Under the pieces are notes generated by a model. That model ran no database searches. It was not told the origin of the DNA and saw only the letters and a list, made by a program, of their open reading frames with translations. Source: Gemmatimonadetes bacterium T265 (GTDB lineage: Bacteria; Gemmatimonadota; Gemmatimonadetes; Gemmatimonadales; Gemmatimonadaceae). Taken from it: a stretch of 64,000 nt of DNA. Shown one piece after another: positions 50,738 to 58,156 of this stretch; positions within the stretch are counted from its first letter, which is position 1; every line of letters begins with the position of its first letter. The position numbers were made by a program, and so were the translations under genes. The stretch spans positions 1 to 64,000 of the forward strand of contig BPUI01000003.1 of NCBI GenBank assembly GCA_019973575.1, written 5' to 3'.

Positions 50738-51850
50738 ATGATCCCTGGCTCCCGGCGCGACTTCCTGAAGCACGTGGCCGTGGGCGTCGGCTGTGCGGCC
50801 GCCGGGGTGTTGGACCCGGCCGCCGCGCTCGGCACGCCGAAGTCCGGCGGTCCGGGGCGCGGCGTCGGCCCCATGGCGAGCAAGACCTACACGAACCCGG
50901 TCTACGGCGGGTCGATGCCCGACCCCGGCGTGCTGCGGCACTCAGGCGTCTACTACGCCTTCGGCACGACCGGGTCCGAGCGGAAGGCGGACGGCCGCAT
51001 CTTCACCCTGCTCCGCTCGGCGGACCTCGTCACCTGGACGGAGCTCGGCGGCGCGCTCACGCCGCCTAACGCGGACGCGCGGTACGAGTACTGGGCGCCC
51101 GAGGCGGTCGAGCACGAGGGGACGTTCTACCTCTACTACGCGATGGGCGGCGTCGAGGAGGAGCACTTCGAGCTCCGCGTCGCGACGAGCCGCGCGCCCG
51201 AAGGGCCGTACGTCGACACCGGCACCCCGCTGCTCGACTGCGAGCACAACCGGTTCACGATCGACCCGCACCCGTTCCGCGACGCGGACGGACAGTGGTA
51301 CCTGTTCTACGCCCGCAACTACCCGAACACCGACGGCGGCGCCCTGCCCGGCACGGGGCTCGCCGTGGACCGGCTCGTCGGGATGACGCGGCTCGCGGGG
51401 GAGTGTCGCACCGTGCTCCGCGCCCACTACCCGTGGACGCTCTACGAGGCGCACCGCCGCATGGACGTCTACGGGCGGACGTTCGACTGGCACACGATCG
51501 AAGGGCCGTGGGTCGAGCGACACGGCGGGCGGTACTACTGCTTCTACAGCGGGTCCAACTATCAAACCGCGCGCTACGGCGTGGACTACGCAGTGGCCGA
51601 CCATCCGATGGGGCCGTACACCGGGCAGGGACGCGAGGCGCGCGTGCTGCACGCCGTGGCCGGGCACGTGCGCGGGCCGGGGCACCACTCGGTCGTCGAG
51701 GGGCCGGACGGGCGCGACTACATCGTCTACCACGCGTGGAACGCGGACCTGACCGTGCGGCAGCTGTGCGTCGATCCGCTGGAGTGGACGCCCGACGGGC
51801 CGCGGTGCGCGGGGCCGACATGGACGCCGCAGCCGGCGCCGGGGGCGTGA
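50738..51850 (+). CDS. Tat-exported GH43-like glycoside hydrolase
   Basis: A 370-residue enzyme with a twin-arginine signal (SRRDFLKHVAVGVGCAAAG; ATG 50738 preferred). The five-bladed GH43 propeller is shown by YTNPVYGGSMPDPGVLRHSG (catalytic-base Asp region), YYAFGTTGSERK, YWAPEAVEHEGTFYLYYAMG, FTIDPHPFRDADGQWYLFYA and the late GHHSVVEGPDGRDYIVYHAW. The family cleaves arabinofuranosyl or xylosyl links, sometimes galactosyl ones. With the GH3 enzyme and the esterase in the window this points to plant or microbial polysaccharide turnover. It appears monocistronic. Confidence 0.88.
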   Translation: MIPGSRRDFLKHVAVGVGCAAAGVLDPAAALGTPKSGGPGRGVGPMASKTYTNPVYGGSMPDPGVLRHSGVYYAFGTTGSERKADGRIFTLLRSADLVTWTELGGALTPPNADARYEYWAPEAVEHEGTFYLYYAMGGVEEEHFELRVATSRAPEGPYVDTGTPLLDCEHNRFTIDPHPFRDADGQWYLFYARNYPNTDGGALPGTGLAVDRLVGMTRLAGECRTVLRAHYPWTLYEAHRRMDVYGRTFDWHTIEGPWVERHGGRYYCFYSGSNYQTARYGVDYAVADHPMGPYTGQGREARVLHAVAGHVRGPGHHSVVEGPDGRDYIVYHAWNADLTVRQLCVDPLEWTPDGPRCAGPTWTPQPAPGA

Positions 51851-51893
51851 GCGGGACGTAGAACCGGTCGGCGGGCGCGGTGCGCGGGCGGAC

Positions 51894-51917
51894 AACCCTT
51901 TTGCGGACCCGCCTGTC
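51894..51917 (+). promoter_or_regulatory. Possible ECF-type promoter of the sigma factor operon
   Basis: AACCC (51894-51898) and GTC (51915-51917) are separated by 16 bp just upstream of the sigma factor start, the layout of many autoregulated ECF promoters (GGAACC-N16-GTC). The match is short, so this is tentative. Confidence 0.35.
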
Positions 51918-51926
51918 AGTAGCGCG

Positions 51927-52631
51927 ATGACCCGGGTGGCGCCGCGCGCCGCTCGCCGCGACTCCCCCGACCGAGCGCCACGTGCGGATGCCCGTCCCGA
52001 GATGTTCGATGCCGTCGCGCGCGTGGTGGGTGCGGTGCCGGCGGTGAGCCGGGCGCCGACGCCGCGCACGACGACGGGGCCGGCCCTCGATCGCGCGGAC
52101 GAGCGGTCGCTCGTCGCCCGCGCGCTCGGCGGCGATCCGGCGGCCGAACGCGCGGTCTACGACGCGCACGTCGAGGGCGTCTACCGCCTCGCGTACCGCA
52201 TGGCCGGGCGCGACGACCTGGCGCGCGACATCACCCAGGACACGTTCATCCGCGCCTTCGAGCGCCTGCCGACCTTCCGGCACGAGGCGGCCCTGTCGAC
52301 CTGGCTGCACCGCATCGCCGTCTCGGTCGCGCTCAACACGTTGCAGCAGGTACAGCGGTTCGCGCGGCGCGAGGCGCCGCTCGACGAGGGGGGCGACGCG
52401 CCCGCGCCCGACCGGCGGGCGGACCCCGACCTCCGCGACCGGATGGCCGCCGCGATCGACGCGCTGCCGCTCGGCCACCGCGCGGTGTTCGTGCTCCACG
52501 ACGTCGAGGGTTACACGCACGTCGAGATCGGCGCCGCGCTCGGCATCCCGGCGGGCACCTCCAAGGCGCGGCTCTTTCACGCCCGCGCTCGGCTGCGCGA
52601 GCGCCTCGCCGCGTTCCGGCGTCTCGACTAA
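51927..52631 (+). CDS. ECF (RpoE-like) RNA polymerase sigma factor
   Basis: A 234-residue sigma factor with only regions 2 and 4. Region 2 is VYRLAYRMAGRDDLARDITQ followed by DTFIRAFERLPTFRHEAAL and STWLHRIAVSVALN. Region 4 is LPLGHRAVFVLHDVEGYTHV, EIGAALGIPAGTSKARLFHA and RARLRERL. The first 60 residues are an unstructured Arg/Pro/Ala extension; ATG 52002 is a possible later start. It is the first gene of a run whose second gene is a single-helix membrane protein, the usual sigma/anti-sigma pairing. It should direct this operon and perhaps others in response to an envelope signal. Confidence 0.9.
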   Translation: MTRVAPRAARRDSPDRAPRADARPEMFDAVARVVGAVPAVSRAPTPRTTTGPALDRADERSLVARALGGDPAAERAVYDAHVEGVYRLAYRMAGRDDLARDITQDTFIRAFERLPTFRHEAALSTWLHRIAVSVALNTLQQVQRFARREAPLDEGGDAPAPDRRADPDLRDRMAAAIDALPLGHRAVFVLHDVEGYTHVEIGAALGIPAGTSKARLFHARARLRERLAAFRRLD

Positions 52632-52653
52632 CCGGCGTCCGAACTCACCAGCC

Positions 52654-53613
52654 ATGGCGATCGACATGCCGCCCGACCTACCTCCCGACGATCCGATGGC
52701 CGCCGGCCCCGACGTCCCACTCGACGCGGCCCTCCGCGCGGCCGCACGCCGGTACCACGAACCGCCCCCCGCGCCGGCCGACGCGATGTGGGCCGCGATC
52801 CAGGCGCGCCGCACCCGCGCCGCGCCGCCTTCGGCCGGCGACGCCGATGACGAGACGGCGGAGGTGGTCGGCGAGCCGGCCGTCCGCGTCGTGCACCTCC
52901 CGTCGGCGCCCGGCGGCCGAGACCGCGCGCGGCCGCCGCGCGCGCGGTGGCGCGCCGGGTGGCGCGTGGGGTCGCTCGCCGCGGCGGCCGTGTTGTTCGT
53001 TGCACTTGGTATTGAAATCGGCCGGTCGACGGCGTCGGCGGGACGTGACGCGCCGCGCGTCGTCGCGGCCTCCGCCCGGTCCGACGCGCGTGCGGCGTCG
53101 CCGTCGGCGTCCGCACCGTCGCCGGAACGCGTCGCGAGCGCCGGGCGAACGCCTGTCGCGCCGGCGTCACACGCGCCGTCGCCGCGGGTGACGCCGGAGT
53201 CGCGGGTCCGGCCAGAGGACGCCGCCCCCGAGCGCGGAGCGCCCGACGCCGCGGCCGGCGCGACGTCCGCCCCGCTCCGCGCGGCCACGGAGCAGCACCT
53301 CGCGCGCGCGGAGCTCCTGCTCGCGACCTTCGCCGCGCACGAGTCCGGGGCCGCGGCGCCCGACTCCGCGTGGGCGCGCGACCTCCTCACGACGACGCGC
53401 CTCCTGCTCGACTCCCCCGCCGGCCGCGACCCGACGCGCCGCGCGCTGCTCGAAGACCTCGAACTCGTGCTCGCGCAGCTCGCGCGCCTGCCGCGCGCCG
53501 ACACGCCCGAGGAGCGCGCCCTCATCGACCGCGCGATCCGGCGCGGCGACCTGCTCGCCAAGCTGCGTACCGCCGCCCCGGCGGGCGCGCCCGCCGGGGC
53601 GCCCGGCGCCTAA
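52654..53613 (+). CDS. Membrane-anchored anti-sigma-like protein
   Basis: A 319-residue protein 22 bp after the sigma gene. The cytoplasmic N-terminus (about 100 residues: LDAALRAAARRYHEPPPAPA, DAMWAAIQARRT) is shaped like an anti-sigma domain, without the HxxxCxxC zinc motif. One transmembrane helix (VGSLAAAAVLFVALGIEIG) follows. The outer part has a Ser/Pro/Ala-rich spacer and a helical sensor-like domain (LARAELLLATFAAHESGA, LLEDLELVLAQLARLPRADT) with a periodicity recalling heavy-metal-resistance or LTXXQ-type folds. The anti-sigma role is inferred from position and topology. Confidence 0.78.
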   Translation: MAIDMPPDLPPDDPMAAGPDVPLDAALRAAARRYHEPPPAPADAMWAAIQARRTRAAPPSAGDADDETAEVVGEPAVRVVHLPSAPGGRDRARPPRARWRAGWRVGSLAAAAVLFVALGIEIGRSTASAGRDAPRVVAASARSDARAASPSASAPSPERVASAGRTPVAPASHAPSPRVTPESRVRPEDAAPERGAPDAAAGATSAPLRAATEQHLARAELLLATFAAHESGAAAPDSAWARDLLTTTRLLLDSPAGRDPTRRALLEDLELVLAQLARLPRADTPEERALIDRAIRRGDLLAKLRTAAPAGAPAGAPGA

Positions 53614-53655
53614 CGGCAAACGTCCGAAAGTCTAACACTACCCGCCGGAGACCCC

Positions 53656-55008
53656 GTGCCCTTGCTCCCCCTCGTGCTCGCCCTCGGCGCCGCCGGCCTG
53701 CTCGGCCGCGCGCCGGCCGCGCCGCCCGCCGCCGCTCCGCGCCCCCGCGCGCCGGCCGCGTGGGCCGCGCAGGACCCCGCCGACTCGCTCTACCGCGACG
53801 CCCGCGCCGCGCTCAACGACGGCGACTACGAGCGCGCCGCCGCCGGCTTCCACACGATCACCGACCGCTACCCGCGCAGCGCCTACGCGCCCGACGCGCC
53901 CTACTACGAGGCGTTCGCCCGCTACCGCCTGGGCGGCTCGCGCAACCTCCGCGCGGCGCTCGCCCTGCTCGACGGCCAGCGGCAACGCTCCGCGCGGGCC
54001 GCCACGCGCGACGACGCCGCCGCGCTCGGCGCCCGGATCCGCGGCGAGCTGGCCCGCGGGGGCGACGCTGACGCGGCGGCGACCGTGGCCGACGACGCCC
54101 GCGCCGCCGCGAGCGCCTGCCCGCGCGGCGGCGACGAGGACGAGCGGGTCGCCGCGCTCAACGCCCTCGCGCAGATGGACGCGGGCCAGGCAACGCCCGT
54201 CCTGCAGCGCGTGCTCGCCCGGCGCGACGCGTGCTCCGCCCCGCTCCGCCGCAAGGCCGTCTTCCTCCTCTCGCAGCAGGGCGGCGCCGAGACGGCCGAC
54301 GCGTTGCTGCGCGTCGCGCAGACCGACCCGGACCACGAGGTGCGCGAGCAGGCCGTGTTCTGGCTCTCCCAGGTACACACGCCGCGCGCGACCGAGGTGC
54401 TCGTCGGCATCCTGAACAACACGAACGGCGCGGGCGACGCCGAGTTACAGGAGCGGGCGCTGTTCGCCCTCTCGCAACAGGGCTCGGAGCGCGGCACGCA
54501 GGTCCTGCGCGACCTCGCCGGCCGCGAGGGGGCGAGCACGGCGCTGCGCGAGAAGGCGATCTTCTGGCTCGGCCAGGGCCGCTCGGCGGAGAGCGCGGCC
54601 TTCCTGCGTACGCTCTACGGCCAGCTGCGCGACCCCGGGCTCAAGGAGCGGCTGCTGTTCTCGCTCTCGCAACAAGGCGGCGAGGGAAACGACCAGTGGC
54701 TCATCGCCGTCGCGCAGAACGGCCGCGAGGACCTGGAGCTGCGCAAGAAGGCGATCTTCTGGGCGTCGCAGGGCCACGCCGGCGTCGCGCAGCTCAACGC
54801 GCTCTACGGACGCCTAACGGAACGCGAGCTGCGCGAGCAGATCATCTTCGCCCTCAGCCAGCGCCGCGAGCGCGAGGCGGTGGATCGGCTGATGGAGATC
54901 GCCCGCGCCGACGCCGACCCGGAGCTGCGCAAGAAGGCGATCTTCTGGCTCGGCCAGTCGCGCGACCCGCGGGCGGCGCAGTTCCTCCTCTCGCTGCTCG
55001 ACCGGTGA
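53656..55008 (+). CDS. Exported HEAT-repeat protein 1
   Basis: A 450-residue protein from GTG 53656 (GGAG at six bases). It has a signal-like N-terminus, a TPR-like segment (YRDARAALNDGDYERAAAGF), and about seven HEAT-type helical repeats from residue 190. Consecutive units carry the cores RRKAVFLLSQQGGAETADAL, REQAVFWLSQVHTPRATEVL, QERALFALSQQGSERGTQVL, REKAIFWLGQGRSAESAAFL, KERLLFSLSQQGG, RKKAIFWASQGHAG and RKKAIFWLGQSRDPRAAQFL. HEAT arrays bind other proteins. Its stop overlaps the next start by four bases (GTGA). Confidence 0.82.
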   Translation: MPLLPLVLALGAAGLLGRAPAAPPAAAPRPRAPAAWAAQDPADSLYRDARAALNDGDYERAAAGFHTITDRYPRSAYAPDAPYYEAFARYRLGGSRNLRAALALLDGQRQRSARAATRDDAAALGARIRGELARGGDADAAATVADDARAAASACPRGGDEDERVAALNALAQMDAGQATPVLQRVLARRDACSAPLRRKAVFLLSQQGGAETADALLRVAQTDPDHEVREQAVFWLSQVHTPRATEVLVGILNNTNGAGDAELQERALFALSQQGSERGTQVLRDLAGREGASTALREKAIFWLGQGRSAESAAFLRTLYGQLRDPGLKERLLFSLSQQGGEGNDQWLIAVAQNGREDLELRKKAIFWASQGHAGVAQLNALYGRLTERELREQIIFALSQRREREAVDRLMEIARADADPELRKKAIFWLGQSRDPRAAQFLLSLLDR

Positions 55009-56321
55009 GCGCGCCGACGCGGGCGCGCGCGGCGCGCGGCGTCGCGCTCGTCGTGGCGTTAGGCATACCGGTGGTGCGCGCAGCGGCACAGCGCCCCGCG
55101 CTGGCCGCGCGCGTCGCGGCGGCGGCCGTCGCGGGCGACGGCGCGGTCACGCTACACTACGCGACGCGCGCGGCCGCCTGCGGCGACGGGCGCGACTTCG
55201 TCGCCCTCGGCCGGTTCGTGTCCGGCGGCGGCGTGATGGGGTACGGGTGGCGCGATACGCCGTGCGTGCACGGGCCGGCGACCGCGACGCTCGCCGTGCG
55301 CGGCGGGGCGGTGACCGGCGTGCGGGTGCGCGTCGGGGGCAGCAGTCCGGCCGCGTCCGCGGGACGCGACCTCGGCGCCGTGGGCGCGGAGGAGGCCGCG
55401 CGCTACTTCCTGTCGCTCGCCGAGCGCGACGCGGACGCCGAACAGGCCGTCGCGGCGGCGACGATCGCCGACAGTGCGGACGCGTGGCGGCCGCTGCTCG
55501 CCCTCGCGCGGCAGGCGGCCGCGCCGGAGCGGACGCGGCGGGCGGCCCTGCACTGGCTCCCCGCCGCCGCGCCGCCGGAGGCCGTCCCGACCTTCGCGGC
55601 CATCGTGCGCGACCCGGACGAGCGGCGGCCGGTGCGCGAGGGCGCGTTCGTCGTGCTCGCGCTCGCGCCCGGCGGCTCCGGCGTGCCCACGCTCGTCGCG
55701 GCGGCGCGCGGCGAGCGTGCGGCGGGCGGGGGCGACGCGTGGGTGCGCGACCGCGCGGTCTTCTGGCTCGGCAACGCCGACGACCCGCGCGCCCGCGCCG
55801 CGCTCCGCACCCTCGCCGCCGCCGACAGCGCGCCCGAGGCGGTGCGCGCGCAGGCGATCTTCACGCTCGGCCACCTCGACCGCGGCGGCGACCGCGGGGA
55901 GGGGAACGCGGCCTTCCTGCGCGCGCTCTACCCACGCCTAACGAACGGCGTCCTCCGCGACCGCACCATCCAGAGCGTCGCGCAGGGCGACGACGCGGCG
56001 AGCCGGCGCTGGCTGCTCGATCTGGCGGCGGACGCGGCGCAGCCGCTCGACGCGCGCAAGCAGGCGCTCTTCTGGGCCGGGCAGCGCGACGACGACGTCG
56101 CCGACCTGCTCGCCGAAGACGCGCGGCTCGCGGGGCCGGAGCTGCGCCGGCACTACACCTTCGTGCTGTCGCAGCGGCCGGAGGACGCGGCGGTCGACCG
56201 GCTGATCGCGATCGCGCGCGCGGACGCCGACGCGGAGGTGCGCCGGCAGGCGATCTTCTGGCTCGGGCAGAGCCGGAGCGCGCGGGCGCGGGCGTACCTC
56301 GAAGGGCTCGTGGCGCGGTGA
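55005..56321 (+). CDS. Exported HEAT-repeat protein 2
   Basis: A 438-residue protein translated by coupling from the previous gene. A signal region (GVALVVALGIPVVRAAAQ) is followed by a small beta domain with two Cys (VTLHYATRAAACGDGRDFVA, GVMGYGWRDTPCVHGPATAT) and then HEAT units: RDRAVFWLGNADDPRARAAL, RAQAIFTLGHLDR, RKQALFWAGQRDD, RRHYTFVLSQRPEDAAVDRL, RRQAIFWLGQSRSARARAYL. The C-terminal repeat nearly matches that of protein 1, so the genes arose by duplication. The CGDG...CVHG domain is shared with protein 3. Its own stop overlaps the next GTG by four bases. Confidence 0.8.
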   Translation: MSAPTRARAARGVALVVALGIPVVRAAAQRPALAARVAAAAVAGDGAVTLHYATRAAACGDGRDFVALGRFVSGGGVMGYGWRDTPCVHGPATATLAVRGGAVTGVRVRVGGSSPAASAGRDLGAVGAEEAARYFLSLAERDADAEQAVAAATIADSADAWRPLLALARQAAAPERTRRAALHWLPAAAPPEAVPTFAAIVRDPDERRPVREGAFVVLALAPGGSGVPTLVAAARGERAAGGGDAWVRDRAVFWLGNADDPRARAALRTLAAADSAPEAVRAQAIFTLGHLDRGGDRGEGNAAFLRALYPRLTNGVLRDRTIQSVAQGDDAASRRWLLDLAADAAQPLDARKQALFWAGQRDDDVADLLAEDARLAGPELRRHYTFVLSQRPEDAAVDRLIAIARADADAEVRRQAIFWLGQSRSARARAYLEGLVAR

Positions 56322-57199
56322 GCGTCCCGCGGCTCGTGAGGCGGGCGACCGCGGCCGCGGTCGTGCTCGCCGCGGTGGTCGCGCGGACCGAGGCGCGCGG
56401 GCAGGACGCCGCAGGCTCGCCTAACGCCCGCGCGTTGGCCGAGCGCGTCGCGCGGGCGGGCGACGGGGTGGTGCGCTTCCGCTACGCCGTCCGCGACGGC
56501 GTGTGCGGCGACGGCGCGCGCGGGATCACGATCCGGGGCGCCGACGGCACCGCGCGCTACGGCAGCACCGGATACAGCGGCGACGACCGGTGGGGCGCGC
56601 CGCCCTGCGAGCCCGGGCCGGCGCGCGTGGCGCTCGCCGTGCGCGGGGGTGTCGCGGGCGCGGTGCGGCTCGCCGTCGGCGGCGAGAGCGACCACCCGGG
56701 TGAGGGCGGCCGTGCGGTCGACCTCGGCGTCGTCCCCGCCGCGGCCGCGGCCGCGTACCTCCTCGACCTCGCCGCGCGCGACGACGCCCCGTCGCCGAAC
56801 CGCCTGCTACTCGGCGCCGTGGTCGCGGACAGCAGCGTCGTCTGGCCGGGCCTGCTCGGCCTCGCGCGCGACGCGCGGCTGCCTAACGCGACGCGGCGCG
56901 AGGCGACGTTCTGGGCGGGCCGGTACGCGTGCGACGCCGTGACCGCCGCGGCGCGCGCGGGCCGCGCGCCGGCGGGCCGCGCCGACACCGCCGGCCGCGC
57001 GGTGCGCGAGCAGGTCGTCTTCGCGCTGTCGCAGCGCCCGGGCGACGAGCGCGAGGCGACGCTGCTCCGCGTGGCGCGCGCGGACCGGGATCCGGCGGTG
57101 CGCTGCGCGGCCCTCTTCTGGCTCGGGCAGGAGACGGGGGGCGAGTCCGCGGGCGCGCGCACGCTCGCGCTCTACGAGGACGTGCTGCGCGGGCGGTGA
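56318..57199 (+). CDS. Exported HEAT-repeat protein 3 (short)
   Basis: A 293-residue last gene of the coupled trio. It has a signal region (AAAVVLAAVVARTEARGQ) and the same two-Cys beta domain as protein 2 (VVRFRYAVRDGVCGDGARGI, then RYGSTGYSGDDRWGAPPCEP). Few HEAT units remain: RREATFWAGRYACDAVTAAA, REQVVFALSQRPGDEREATL, RCAALFWLGQETGGESAGAR. It is shorter than its neighbours, with fewer repeats. All three are predicted to sit outside the cytoplasmic membrane, in reach of the anti-sigma sensor part. Confidence 0.78.
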   Translation: MSVPRLVRRATAAAVVLAAVVARTEARGQDAAGSPNARALAERVARAGDGVVRFRYAVRDGVCGDGARGITIRGADGTARYGSTGYSGDDRWGAPPCEPGPARVALAVRGGVAGAVRLAVGGESDHPGEGGRAVDLGVVPAAAAAAYLLDLAARDDAPSPNRLLLGAVVADSSVVWPGLLGLARDARLPNATRREATFWAGRYACDAVTAAARAGRAPAGRADTAGRAVREQVVFALSQRPGDEREATLLRVARADRDPAVRCAALFWLGQETGGESAGARTLALYEDVLRGR

Positions 57200-57203
57200 G
57201 CGC

Positions 57204-57823
57204 TCACTCGAACCGAAGGTACCGCCGCCCGCGTAGTCGGAATGCGCCGACGACGCCCACGGTCCGGCCGGCAATCCTGGCGACTGTCACGAGCATCGTG
57301 CCGGCACATGACGTTACGTGTGATTCAGGAGACTCGAGTGACGCGCTCACGTTCGGCTGTCGTCCCGAGCGGCGCGAGGGACCTACCGTCCGGGGTGACG
57401 GGGCCGGGCGGAAGGTGCCCAATGTGTCTCGCCACCAGGGTGGGTAGGTCCCTCGCGCCGCTCGGGACGACAACGGGGAACTGCTACCCCAACGCCGTGA
57501 AGTACAGGAGACCCTCCTGTCGAATCGTTAGTCAAACCGGAAGTGAAGTACCGTCGGGCGCGCACCCGGAACGCGCCCGTCACGCGCACGGTGCCGTCCG
57601 GGGCGTTCGTGACGCTGCTCAGGATGAGTTGGCTCCCCAGCGCCCGGTAGTCGCGCCAGCGGACGGGATCGGCGGGGCCCGGGTAGAGGGTCCCCATGAA
57701 CACGGCGGCGTCGGGCGCGTCGAGTTGCGCCCGCGGCGCGTTGTCGGGGAGGACGCGGTAGACGCCGGGCGCGACGCCCCGGACCGGATCGCGGGCGGTA
57801 ATCGAGAACACCAGGCGCGACAT
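57204..57823 (-). pseudogene. Gene fragments with a repeated C-terminal motif, interrupted by the MITE
   Basis: On the minus strand from 57823, MSRLVFSITARDPVRGVAPG continues through VYRVLPDNAPRAQL and GSQLILSSVTNAPDGTVRVT to GAFRVRARRYFTSG, then runs into the inverted repeat at 57358-57472. Beyond the repeat, a related ending VARIAGRTVGVVGAFRLRGR plus RYLRFE and a stop is found at 57204-57290. The two tails look like diverged duplicates of one ending. This suggests an exported-protein gene disrupted by duplication and insertion. Neither part has a clear N-terminus. The family is unknown. Confidence 0.4.
57358..57472. repeat. MITE-like element with perfect 30-bp terminal inverted repeats
   Basis: Positions 57358-57387 and 57443-57472 are perfectly complementary over 30 bases (outer end TGTCGTCCCGAGCGGCGCGA) around a 55-bp spacer. 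There is no coding capacity. A degenerate relative is at 38984-39055. Size and structure fit a non-autonomous miniature element or a REP-type repeat family. Confidence 0.8.
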
Positions 57824-58156
57824 GTCCGGGGCGGCCTCAGCATCCCCGCCCGCCGTAGTGACGGGGAGGACGCGGCACGGCGCGCGTATCACGGTCGTGT
57901 CGTCCTTGTGGTTGTGCGTGGGGCGCTTCGGCGCGCCGTAACGGCGCGGGGTAGACCGTCCCGTCCGCGGGAAACACTCGCGTGCGGGCGTCGGAACGTG
58001 CGACGCCCAGCGCCGCCCGCGTGCAACGGACTCCATGGAAATCGGCCGCGGCGAAACCATCCGCGCGCGGCCCCCGTCTGAACACGCATGCCGGATCTCG
58101 GCGTGCCGCTCCGGTTCGCGGAGGGCGCCCCGCCGGCCGTGTGCCCCGCCTCGAAC

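Noticed and set aside
51255-53561. Minus-strand open frame of 768 codons
   Set aside because: Lies opposite GH43, ECF sigma and anti-sigma genes with clear motifs; its translation is low-complexity Arg/Ser/Ala without domains.
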